From Chimonanthus salicifolius (lineage: Eukaryota > Streptophyta > Magnoliopsida > Laurales > Calycanthaceae): a DNA stretch of 64,000 bases. The position numbers and the translations under genes are program-made. Below are positions 12,101 to 20,693 of the stretch, one piece after another (position 1 is the stretch's first letter; each line of letters begins with the position of its first letter). A model generated the notes under the pieces. It ran no database searches. It had not been told where the DNA came from and saw only the letters and a list, made by a program, of their open reading frames with translations. The stretch spans positions 4,456,025 to 4,520,024 of the forward strand of contig CM023542.1 of assembly GCA_013350335.1 (NCBI GenBank), given 5' to 3'.

Positions 12101-15100
12101 TAGAGATAGTCAATGTGTTTGAATGCAAGTCAAATCTAAGTACCAAGATTTTAAACAATGGTCCTAAATCAGCATCCAGCAATGACATTTTGGCAGAATT
12201 GATGTATGGAGAAATTATCAGTTGAAAATGACTTCATTCTGAAGAAGGTAAGCACCTTTTTTCTGAGGCCCATCTTGGATCATGAGAATGAGATTGAATA
12301 AGGGGCATTACCAAATCACCTTTTTAGTATTGTTTTAAAGGCTAAAAGATACAACTGTTTGTAGGAACCAGTTCATTGTGAATCTTGTAAGCACGTTTTT
12401 TTGGTGTAGCCCACCTTAGATCATGAGGATGAGCTTGAATAGGCAGCATCATAAAAAATCAGCTTAGAATAAATCACTTTTTAGTACTACTTTAAGGGCT
12501 AAAAAGATGCGAGAATTGGACTTAATCTAGTGGTGTGATTCTTGGAATCATTCAAAAATAAAAAAGTGATATTCTTGGATTGGATTCAAAAAAATAAAAA
12601 ATAAAAACTGCTTCACAATGAACTGTTTCTCAATGGATCATTTCTCACGATGTTTGTCCAATTCAGTCCATATTTTCTTTTGATTAAGTTAGAAATGCAT
12701 TTTAGCCAAACTTCCTGCTCAAAACGACATATAGTTGTAAACTTCCTCCAAAAATTTGAGGTCACCATCCTTTTGTTTCAAATGTAATCACTAAAGGTCT
12801 CACATTCTCACAAATTGACTAATGAGTCTTATAGACTACCCAAGTTAGAGTTTATCTCTTTTTCTTTGGGGAAAAGTAATAATATCATTTCATTAAAAGA
12901 GGAGTTACAATAAAATGCAAGAGGGTGCAGCATCTGAGACGGATACTACAACCCAAATCTGTACCAAATCACCACCTTATACGTATCTAGTCGAGAGTGG
13001 CATCTTTGCTTGATCTTACTTGATGTGTATTGCATATGTGGAAATGTATCATTATTGTTATATAGACGAATCTTCTATTAGATCTACTTAGAGTTAAATA
13101 GCTCCCAAGCTAATACAGTAAAACCTCTATAATGTAATATGGCCTGGGGCCATGGTACATATATTACATTAGAGAATTATTTAATTAAAGGGTCTAGCAA
13201 ATTGACGTTCAGTATTCATTTCCAAAAAAACTTCTTAAACTCTCACCCACCGTAAAAAGTCCTTTCGGATGAAATCGTTTTATCTTCCTTCTCTTTCTGC
13301 CCAATCAGACATTGTTGCCTGAAAGTCAGACTGCCGCTCATCGCCGCCATTGAATCCTCTCCGTCTGCAACCCTCAAGACCAATGAGAAATCCTACTACT
13401 TCGGCCAGATCTGGAAACAAATCATCCTAGGGTCATTTTTCAGAGTGTTTCTCAAGAGAGACAACAGAGAAGAGGGTTTGCAGAGCAGCCACAGATCGAT
13501 AGTAACAAAAAATAAAATAAAAAAATAGTCAGACTTTTGCAATTTGTGAGGTCTTTAGTCACTTTTGCAATAATTTTGTAGTTCTGAATTTATGGAATAT
13601 CACTTTACAAAATAGGTTGGCACAGTACATTTTTTATTCTGAAGTATTGAGTACTAAGTTGGAGAGATTTATTACATTTTGTATGGACCCGAAATCGAGG
13701 ACCGGCTGCCAATATTATTTTAGACAGGTTATAACTTTATAGAGGTTTTACTGTATATGGAACTATTATACATCTCCATACTAGGAAAATTCATATCATG
13801 CAAAATAGATCTCTCAATCAGTAACTCTAGAAGCTATATAAGATGAAACTAAAGATGTTCCCATTTCAACTACAGCATAATGGACATTGATTTGGACAGA
13901 AAACCAAAAAATTCATTGCCAAAACCACTTATCACATCAATCTGATGTTGGCACTCATAATTGAAGAGAACCAAAATTTAATGTAACAAATATGCGAATT
14001 CTTACTGTTATCATGGTTGGTTTCTTTATTCTTATCTAATCTTGAATTCTTACTCCAGATGCTATGGACAAGGGATCAGCAGTGTCACGTCTATATGAGA
14101 TCTGTACTGCCAACTTTTGGGACTGTCCTGTTTTTGAATGTTGTAAAGATGAAGGGCCAAGCCACTCAAAATTGTAAGTCCACATCAAATCCATGTAAGA
14201 ATCTTGGTCTATTTACTAGAAGCAGCATTCCCAACTTCCCATGCACAAAATTTTCTGGTCCTTCCAATTATGTAGATCCAGGTGCCTTTTCTTTGGATAA
14301 ATGAGTAGGTAACTGGAATTGATTCAAAAGAGCTTTACAAGGTAATTTCTGCCCTATAAAGACCGTGGAGAACATTTAGTTTGCAAACCGAACGCTACAA
14401 TTATTAAGAGAATACATTCACAATTAACTGCTCCATAGATACCAGCCAGCTCGTATGCTTCCATTTTTGCTTATCTCATCATCTTTTATAGGATTCTAAC
14501 GTCACTGTGTTTAAAATGATTCTTCACTGATCAAGATCATTGTGCTCATCTCTATACCCAACCTATGGCATTTGACAAGAGACCACCAACCAAGACTTGC
14601 CTATGTGATAGAATTGTGGACTCAAGTCATATTACAATTACAAAAAAGAAAGACCAGCCCATGCAGTCTTGGCTTTACAGTTTTCTATAGCTTCCTTGAT
14701 AGCTAAGATTTTTTTTTTCATTGTGTAAATCCTTTATTCTTCTCAACCTCAAAGTGGGGTCCATAATCCTGTGTAGTACTGCTCTGAGAAGTCATCATGT
14801 AGGATGGCTGGAGTGTCTCTCAGTTTACGATGCCCAGACAGTTCAAAGTGGGTGACGTGTATATCTTGTCATGTCAGGCACTTAATTTTTCTGTGTAAAT
14901 TATGTATCCTTGTCATATCTATGATGTGTCCCTTCCATATCCATTGTGTGTCTGAATCGTAGCTCCCTGTTTAAAACATCCTAGCTTTCCTTTTATTTTA
15001 CCTTTAGTAATAATTGTGCCCTGTGTTAACCATCAAACTTTATGCAACTGAGTGGAGATAAAATGCGTTCCTCCAATATGGGAGGCACTGGAACATCATT

Positions 15101-18100
15101 CTGCAGCCTGCCTGCTTCTTATCATTAACTGTTTGCAGTGTCACTAGGCCTGTAATCCTGATGTAGGACACGGAAGCACTACTCACGTGTGGACCCCACT
15201 TCTATTTTTATTTATTTATTTATTTCGTACTTAACAAATTTTATTTACACACTGTTCATTCCATTGGTTTCCTAGTTTCAAACAATGATAGGCAAAGTCC
15301 TAGTTTTTTTTTTTTTTTTGAGGTCCGGAGGTGTTCAAGCGTCGCATCCGACTAGTCCTCCAGGGTGTGTGAAAACCCCCTATCCGCACACACCGGATAA
15401 GTCGATGGGACCTTACTCTATACATATTCCCATGGGAAGTGGCCCTTCATTGGGGTTCCCATGGTTTGAACCCAAGACCTCCCTCTAGAGATCTTGCTCC
15501 CAAACCAATTGGGATAACCCCTTGGGGTTTAGTCAAAGTCCTAGTTGACTTGGGATTCCATTCCCATTTGAAGTTGTTTTATGTTTTTTTTTTTTATATA
15601 TAGGTATGTACTAATCTGAGAACACAATTCTCTCTCACGATGAATATGGCATGAAAATTTAGAATTTATTTTACCTCACTTTTTCACTATCTTCTTCCTG
15701 CCTTGGCTACAGGCTTTTCTTCTTCTTCAACCTTGTCTCGGCGAAGACGATGGATCTATTTTGCTGGTTCACCCTGCCCGTGAGCATTGATCCTGCATCA
15801 AGCGGTTCAGAACCTCGTATCCATCTCATATCTCGTGTCTCCAGTGCGAGCAAAAAAAAAAATAGAAGCACCGTCTCCCTGCAGTGACACTGCTGAATTC
15901 ACCACCTCCCTGCTAACCGCCAAGCCTGGGCGTTATCCCAAGTAGGAATCTGCCTCAGTTGCAAACAAGGGTAGCACCCATTTCTTGCCTCCATTGCCCA
16001 TCACCTATGCAACCAATCAACTCTTCTTACCCTTCAGCCAAACAAACCCAAATCTGAGCCCCACAAGATCCGCTCATCTCCTCCTTTTCCAAGCAACCCA
16101 AGCGACAGAGGGGGGAAAGAAAAAAACCAGCCTATCCCTTCTACCAATTTGAATCCCACCCTCCTATCCCGATCTGTTTTTTCCCCTCCTCAGTTTGCCC
16201 AGTTGCACCAGCCAGTTTGCTGCCGTCATTCTCCTCTTCCCGTTCCACTGTCGTGCCTTTGCCCCCACGCTTCCTTGTCTCCAGCAACCATTCGCTCCCC
16301 TGCGATTTTCCGTCCCTCCATCATTGGATCTGTTTCTCTCTTGCTTCGCCCAAGTGCGCCGTTGCAATCAACGCCTTTCGTAGCCAGGTCCACACTACTC
16401 TCCTCCTGCCCAACTCTTCACCCCTCAATCCATCCACTACCAAACAAAGCCCTTGCTTTTCTTACCACCGTACCCAATCCATGTTTCTCTTTTTATTCAA
16501 ATACCCTTTCTCATCCCTTGCTTCTTTTTGAGACCGAACCCAGATACTTCAACCCACCTTTTTCCACTTCCCCTTCATTAATCGCACCGTTGGCCATTGA
16601 CCAGCTCACATTGAATACCTTTTGACTCGATCTTGACTCAAGAGGGGGGCTGAATTGAGTCAGTACAAACTTTTCAGGTTTTCCTCCAATTACACAAATT
16701 GGAAAATTACCATTTAATTCCTCAATTAATTAAAGCATAGCTGATGAGCATTCACATCCACAATAAATTAAAGTGCAGATAAAGCAAAGTGGATATGCAT
16801 GGAGTAAAACATCAAAACACATGGAGCATAGAGAAGAACAAAATAAAGCACATGCACCATAGAGGAGATGAGAAAAGATGGAGAGTTACAACCTGATTTT
16901 ATCGAGGTTCGGCGCTCCGGCCTACATCCTCGCCCCAAGCCACCCCTGAGGATTAACTCCACTATCACATTCTCCTTTCAGGTGGCAGAATAAACCTGTT
17001 ACACCGATCTTCGCTCTCTTCTCTCCATCTACCGTTAGTCTTAAAGGGTCTCTTTCCAAGGTCGAGACTGACTTTTTCCCTCTTTTCTCTACACAGGGCC
17101 CACCGAACCTTTTTTTCCTTCTCTCAACAAAGAAAAAATACATTCAGCACAGGAATAACTCTCAGTAAAATTACATATTTAAGCTCACTCTAGAGTTACT
17201 CAAAATGAGAAGAACAAAGATGACTCAGCAAGGAATATGCAAGTTTGGGTGCTCTGAGCTCTCTAAGGATAGGCAAATTAAATTTTCTTTGGTTCTTGGC
17301 TATGGGAGTGAGAGGAGATATCTATTTTTCTTCTCTTCTTTTTTTCTCTCTTCCACCTCCTTGTTGTCTAGCAATTACTCCTCATAATGGCCGGTAAATA
17401 TATAGAAGAATTTGAAAGTGTTACCCTTGCCATGCATTAAATTGAGAATATGACCATTTTGAAACACATTTAATGCGCTACCTACTTGACAGTTGCCGCC
17501 AAACAGTCGCCGGTTAAGGAGATCGGTCGACGACATGTGCCTATTGTATAAATATTCAAATTTGTACAAGCGACGGTACATGTGTAACAGTCGACAATAG
17601 AATAACAAAGACTAGCTCTGTTCTATAGATATTTGTTCAGTCGACAGTTACATGTCTATTAGTCGACGGTAATTTATCCGAGACTAAATATATGTTACAA
17701 TCACATATATGTCCTATCTGGGATTTGACTATAGTGTTTACCATGAAGTTCAGCTGCCGGTAATGTGTTTACCAGTTGACGGTTTGGTCATGAATTACCT
17801 ATTCATTTAATGGTCTTACATAGCTCTTTGATATTCAATGTTTTGAGCTGCAGCCTTGGCTTTGGTCTTACACAGTTCATATGATATTCAATGTTTTGGA
17901 CTGAAACCAATGTTGGTTTTACACAGCCTAAATTATTTTCAATGGTTTAGGCTGATGCCAAAGTTTGTCAGTCAATAGTGTTGGTCTTACACAACTCATA
18001 TGATATTCAATGTTTTGAACTGAGGCCAACGTTTGGTCGTACACAACCTTTATAATATTCAATGGTTTAGGCTGCTGCCAAACAAGTAATATTGGACTTA

Positions 18101-20693
18101 CATAGTCTTTTTGATATACAATGGTTTAGACTAATGCCAAGATTACTGACTGACAAAAATGGTGGGCTTACACAGTCCAGTGTGATATGCAATGGCTTGG
18201 ACTGCTGCCACAGTTATGGACTTACACAGTTCTATTGCATATGCAATAGTTTAGAATTGCACCTATGTTATGGACTTGCGCAACTCTTTTAGATATGCAA
18301 TGCTTTAGAGTTGCAGCCATGATATGGACTTACACTGTTCCTTTTGATATAGAAGTGAGTTTGGAATAGATGCCCCATTACCTATGATCCATTTAATCTA
18401 TTCAATGTTGGTCCATGATCCTAGGCTCTCTCTAAGGTCTGAGCCAAAATGTTCATCATTTGAGTAACTTTACATAAAAATCCTAAACACTCTTACCTTT
18501 CAAAAAAAAATCCTAAACACTCTTTTCCTAGACCTACACAAACCAAACTTGGACTTGGACTTGAACTTGAAATGTCTTAAGTCTTCTTGTCAGCTTCAAG
18601 TCGCAAGTGCTCCACAACCCTTTGATATGAGTTGATGCTCAATCTTTCACAGGCCAATTTCTTCTTCTTCGAAAGCCTTTTGACAGTCTTGATGCTCAAT
18701 CCTTCACATGCTTTTTCTTCTTCTTGGTAAGCCTCTTGATCTTCTTGATGCTTGGTCTTTCACAGACTTGATCATCAAGTAGTAGTCCATGAGTCTTCTA
18801 GTTTGTACTTGACTCTGCTCTTCATTCTTCATGGTCCTATGGAGTCATCAAAAAATTCTTGTCTTATAGCATAAACTCCATGAAACCATTAGTAGCACAA
18901 GTCAATGGTTTTATCATCATCGAAATACATTTTTGACCTTTGGGGCTAACACACTCCATTACCCATTTAACCCATTTACCCCTTTTAAATCTACCTCGTC
19001 CCTAGATCATATCTACCCATTGCATTTTGGACTCAATGGCATCCACCAAGAATTGAGATATGAGATCAAGGAGTTGAAGGATATGTTTATGAAGTTCCTC
19101 AAAACTGACTTTAGAAGAGAAGAAAGGATTGCCGAGCTTCACGTGTCCATACTTGTGTCCTTACAGAAGAAGGTGAAAGGTACCCCTGAGCGCTCATATC
19201 AGGTCACCCCGACCTCTCAACCTGAAACATACCCACCCCTGCCACCACCACCACCAATACCACTGCCATCGCCACCACAGATTTCCCGACCCTCTCCCAT
19301 ACCCAAACCCGATCCCGACGCGGATACTGCGAAACTCTATGGTTATTTATACATTATCCTGCCCGCCTCTTGTCCTTTGGTGCCTCGTCCCACAGACCCT
19401 CAGGATCGTGTCATCATCACTCAAGTGCAGTTTGACGACCCCTTCGCGACCGAATTGGTTTGCCCTCGTTTGAGCACTTGAGTGTTTACTAATCTCTTCA
19501 TCCAAAGACAGATAGCTCTCATCGTATGTGTATTGCAAGTTGCGCAATCACCGAAATCATCGTTCGACTATTCGGGATTGGTCTACACCTCAGTCTGATC
19601 TCTCAGGATATTTTTGGTATCTCATGACAGTCTCCCTTCCTCTGGCAACAATACAATTATTTGCACAATTCTAACTCGAAGACGAGTTCTTTTCGAGACT
19701 GGGGGACTGATGTAGGACACAGAAGCACTACTCACGTGTGGACCCCACTTCTATTTTTATTTATTTATTTATTTCCTACTTAGCAGATTTTATTTACACT
19801 TTGTTAATTCCATTGGTTTCCTTTTGTCTCAAACAATGATAGTCAAAGTCCTAGTTGGCTTGGGATTCTATTCCCGTTTGAAGTTGTTTTATGGTTTTTC
19901 ATATATAGGTATGTACTAAACAGAGAGAACACAACTCTTTCTCACGATGAATATGGAATGAAAATTTAGAATTTATTTTACCTCTTTTTTTTTTTTCCTA
20001 TCTTCTTCCTACCTTGGCTGCATGCTTTTTCTTCTTCTTCAACCCTGGCTCGGCGAAGACGAGGGATCCCACATCAAATCCCTTCTCCAATACGTAGGAA
20101 TTCACTATTTAGTTTGATAATAATGCAGCTATTCTCTGCATGACTTGTATCTCCAAATTCTCAATTGGAACTGCTAATCTGATATTGTTAAAGATGATGT
20201 CAAAATCTGTCTTATGGGATTGATGTTGGATCATATTTCTTCTGTGGACATCCATCATAGGTTTGCAAAGGGATGTTCTGCGACCCTACTTGCCAAATTC
20301 TTCTTTCTGTCAATATGAGCTTACAACCCATCTTTGTTGGATTTATGCTGATTGTTGGCATAATGAATAGGCCTGTCTCAAAACCTTTCTTGATTGTTAA
20401 TTTAGTCGAGTGTTCTTCCTTAATGCACACACGCATGCATGAACGAATGAATGAACAATCTTGCAAGCACTTAATTATAAATTTTCCCCATGTTTACAGA
20501 CACTGTTGATCTTGCAAGCACTTAAATATAAATTTTATACAGGTTTACGTATAAGGTTACCATTCAAGTGGAAGAAGGTACGAGATTGCTACTTGAGTGT
20601 TTCAGTGAACCAAAGGCAAAGAAGAAGGATGCTGCTCAGCATGCAGCCCAAGGGGCTCTTTGGTATCTCCGCCATCTTGGATATTTAGGCTGA
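1..20693 (+). CDS. DCL4: Dicer-like 4 (DCL4), C-terminal part, 5' partial, four exons visible
   Basis: Plant DCL4 is a nuclear RNase III that cuts long dsRNA into 21-nt siRNAs (tasiRNA and antiviral pathways). Only its C-terminus lies in the window. Exons are 1-132, 11430-11845, 14059-14173 and 20543-20693, and their GT-AG introns join in phases 0, 1 and 2. The first exon gives the C-terminal helix of a dsRNA-binding domain (KVAKRMACQEAISKLK). The second is a linker with the DCL4-like string KSLEEIVRSSCKQEARLIGF. The last two make a complete second dsRBD, from KGSAVSRLYEICTANFWDCP to KKKDAAQHAAQGALWYLRHL and GYLG-stop. Introns are about 11.3, 2.2 and 6.4 kb and full of transposons. The linker exon needs a one-base frame change between 11653 and 11753: a small missed intron, an assembly indel or a real lesion. 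Assignment to DCL4 rather than another DCL rests on the linker and the C-terminal dsRBD wording. The catalytic domains lie upstream of the window. Confidence 0.8.
600..790 (-). mobile_element. RTE-type LINE reverse transcriptase fragment
   Basis: On the minus strand the sequence encodes FVDDIVLVGE at 645-674, the reverse-transcriptase catalytic box (normally F/Y-A-D-D). It is preceded by a YLFT-like stretch and by stop codons. It is a short, broken copy inside DCL4 intron 1. The rest of 133-868 shows nothing I recognise. Confidence 0.6.
870..1566 (+). mobile_element. Copia retrotransposon fragment: LTR-like leader plus gag N-terminus
   Basis: TGTTAGATATG at 870 starts an LTR-like stretch with a TATA box (CTATATATAC, about 993). 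A gag start at 1339 encodes MASSNSSNLMDIIF, then TVLLNETNYFQWSHSTKMF and YIDGTAMEPAEDSPKYKEWK, the Copia N-terminal (UBN2-like) domain. Similarity stops abruptly near 1566, where LINE sequence begins. No pol and no 3' LTR are visible. Confidence 0.7.
2491..2699 (+). repeat. 5' LTR of the LARD-like element (5' end lost)
   Basis: It matches 4780-4991 almost base for base, ends TTCTACA, and is followed at once by the primer-binding site. Confidence 0.8.
4765..4991 (+). repeat. 3' LTR of the LARD-like element
   Basis: A 227-bp repeat starting TGTTGAGATATATTTAG and ending CTACA. It has an A/T-rich TATA-like CTATAAATATAAAT near 4921. Confidence 0.8.
5135..5914 (-). mobile_element. Tandem TRIM: three LTRs and two miniature internal domains
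   Basis: Three near-identical ~194-bp repeats (5135-5327, 5427-5620, 5720-5914) begin TGTAA and end TTACA. They are separated by two ~100-bp spacers. Read on the minus strand, each spacer starts with TGGTATCAGAG- or TGGTATCAGAA-type sequence (initiator-Met tRNA primer site) right after an LTR and ends with a polypurine run (AAGGGGGG) before the next. The flanks are ACAAG (5130-5134) and ACAGG (5915-5919), a 4/5 target duplication. With no coding capacity, this is a terminal-repeat retrotransposon in miniature in LTR-int-LTR-int-LTR form, inserted in the LINE. Confidence 0.85.
8901..10700 (+). mobile_element. Degenerate Copia retrotransposon (5' LTR, gag/protease remnants)
   Basis: A 199-bp LTR-like unit (8901-9099, TGTTAG...TGACA) is followed by TGGTATGCAGATCAG, a decayed initiator-Met primer site. 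Downstream, a zinc-knuckle remnant (FCMHCKG then H) lies near 10100. The Copia protease-like PWLLDSRTTDHMLPSNSFWS at about 10390-10450 has the active-site DSG changed to DSR. Stops are frequent. No RT, integrase or 3' LTR could be recognised by 11300. Confidence 0.65.
11430..11845 (+). other. DCL4: DCL4 exon: linker between the dsRBDs, with frame break
   Basis: The acceptor is GTCTTTCAG|GCT, phase 0. The 5' part reads in one frame (AQGFRLKSKSLEEIV, then RLIGFDETPTKFDV) and stays open to a stop at 11754. The 3' part reads in the next frame (QTTPVKALGKFASSLGNSYT through SSPDIDKHSA) and is open only after a TAG at 11650. It ends at the donor GCAG|GTATGG, phase 1, which fits the next exon. The frame must therefore change once between 11653 and 11753. 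Confidence 0.7.
12241..12508 (+). repeat. Diverged tandem duplication (~120 bp, two copies) in DCL4 intron 2
   Basis: 12241-12350 and 12380-12508 share GTAAGCAC, TCTTGGATCATGAG or TTAGATCATGAG, GAATAAGG or GAATAGGC, and TTTTAGTA with interrupted similarity. There is no coding potential. Confidence 0.6.
13116..13753 (+). mobile_element. Emigrant-like pogo/Tc1-mariner MITE
   Basis: Terminal inverted repeats are CAGTAAAACCTCTATAA at the left and TTTATAGAGGTTTTACTG at the right. TA dinucleotides flank both ends (13114-13115, 13754-13755). These are the TIR and target site of the pogo-related Emigrant family. The 638-bp interior has no transposase. It sits in DCL4 intron 2. Confidence 0.85.
14059..14173 (+). 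other. DCL4: DCL4 exon: first half of dsRBD2
   Basis: The acceptor is TACTCCAG|AT. Joined to the previous exon in phase 1 it reads DAMDKGSAVSRLYEICTANF and continues to FECCKDEGPSHSK. The donor is AAATT|GTAAGT, phase 2. This is helix 1 and the first strands of a dsRBD. Confidence 0.8.
15159..15800 (+). repeat. 5' LTR of the 4.9 kb element, split by a SINE
   Basis: It aligns with 19708-20076 on both sides of the insert at 15304-15530. Its end (GATCCTGCATCA) matches the GATCCCACATCA end of the 3' LTR. Confidence 0.8.
15304..15530 (-). mobile_element. tRNA-derived SINE inside the 5' LTR
   Basis: On the minus strand it starts AAACCCCAAGGGGTTATCCC, contains a pol III B box (GGGTTCAAACC) and ends in an A tail (T run at 15304). 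The flanks CAAAGTCCTAG (15293-15303 and 15534-15544) form the target duplication. The 3' LTR at 19850 shows the uninterrupted site. Confidence 0.85.
17811..18375 (+). repeat. Tandem array of ~10 short hairpin units with covarying stems
   Basis: Ten units of about 50-70 bp each start GG(T/A)CTTACA. Each then carries a 5-9 bp stem arm, a ~17-23 nt loop around GATATNCAATG, the complementary arm and GCC-like spacing. The arms differ between units yet pair: AGCTC/GAGCT (17822, 17845), CAGCCTAAA/TTTAGGCTG (17924, 17946), TAGTCT/AGACTA, CAGTCCA/TGGACTG (18173, 18198), CAACTCT/AGAGTTG (18281, 18307). Units four and five carry mismatches. There is no long ORF. Function is unknown. Confidence 0.75.
18631..18785 (+). 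repeat. Short tandem repeat (~60 bp)
   Basis: Three imperfect copies contain GATGCTCAATC(T/C)TTCACA, TTCTTCTTCTT and CTTGAT-type words. Confidence 0.6.
18933..19481 (+). CDS. Proline-rich hypothetical ORF within the non-autonomous LTR element
   Basis: The open frame could encode 182 residues. A central acidic/basic helix (LRYEIKELKDMFMKFLK) could form a coiled coil. A proline-rich stretch follows (PPLPPPPPIPLPSPP), then PIPKPDPDADTAKL. It resembles the helical-plus-proline layout of some retroelement gag-adjacent ORFs but matches no family I can name. It is probably a remnant of the retroelement's own coding region rather than a host gene. It lies on the DCL4 coding strand but inside an intron, with no usable splice context. 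Confidence 0.3.
   Translation: MTFGANTLHYPFNPFTPFKSTSSLDHIYPLHFGLNGIHQELRYEIKELKDMFMKFLKTDFRREERIAELHVSILVSLQKKVKGTPERSYQVTPTSQPETYPPLPPPPPIPLPSPPQISRPSPIPKPDPDADTAKLYGYLYIILPASCPLVPRPTDPQDRVIITQVQFDDPFATELVCPRLST
19708..20076 (+). repeat. 3' LTR of the 4.9 kb element
   Basis: A 369-bp repeat starting TGATGTAGGACACAG and ending CCCACATCA. It is followed by target duplication AATCC. Confidence 0.85.
20460..20536 (+). repeat. Duplicated 3' splice-site region before the last DCL4 exon
   Basis: CTTGCAAGCACTTAA, then a T or A, then TATAAATTTT occurs at 20460-20485 and again at 20511-20536 (51-bp period). Each is followed by an AG: TTTACAG at 20499 and TATACAG at 20542. Only the second gives the dsRBD frame. 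Confidence 0.7.
20543..20693 (+). other. DCL4: DCL4 last exon: second half of dsRBD2 and stop
   Basis: The acceptor is TTATACAG|GTTTAC. Joined in phase 2 it reads LFTYKVTIQVEEGTRLLLEC, then FSEPKAKKKDAAQHAAQGAL and WYLRHLGYLG-TGA. The KKKDAAQHAAQGAL stretch is the canonical second helix of a dsRBD. Confidence 0.85.

Larger units (their letters stand above)
16627..18945 (+). repeat. Probable nested insert inside the LTR element
   Basis: It begins with the abrupt purine run CAAGAGGGGGGCTGAATTGAG and ends near ATCGAAATACATTTTTGACC then TTTGGGGCTAACA, both typical borders of plant non-coding retroelement segments. It contains GTCGAC-type short repeats (17.5-17.8 kb), the hairpin array (17811-18375) and a ~60-bp tandem repeat at 18631-18785. 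No target duplication was found, so it may simply be part of the host element. Confidence 0.4.
15159..20076 (+). mobile_element. 4.9 kb non-autonomous LTR retrotransposon (Gypsy-like) in DCL4 intron 3
   Basis: The LTRs at 15159-15800 and 19708-20076 both start TGATGTAGGACAC and end ATCA. AATCC flanks both sides (15154-15158 and 20077-20081), a perfect 5-bp target duplication. The 5' LTR carries a SINE. The 3' LTR seems to have lost ~34 bp between GATC repeats near its end. A polypurine GACTGGGGGAC precedes the 3' LTR, and the codons just before it read LEDEFFSRLGD-stop, like the tail of a Gypsy polyprotein. There is no RT or integrase. The interior holds a C-rich stretch (16.1-16.6 kb), a likely further insert (16.63-18.94 kb) and a proline-rich ORF. 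Confidence 0.85.

Noticed and set aside
16149..16625. Pro/Ser-rich open frames at 16.1-16.6 kb
   Set aside because: C-rich composition keeps all plus frames open; it sits inside a non-autonomous LTR element.
17811..18375. CRISPR-like direct repeats
   Set aside because: Plant nuclear context; spacing varies, the variable part is inside the hairpins, and no cas genes exist here.
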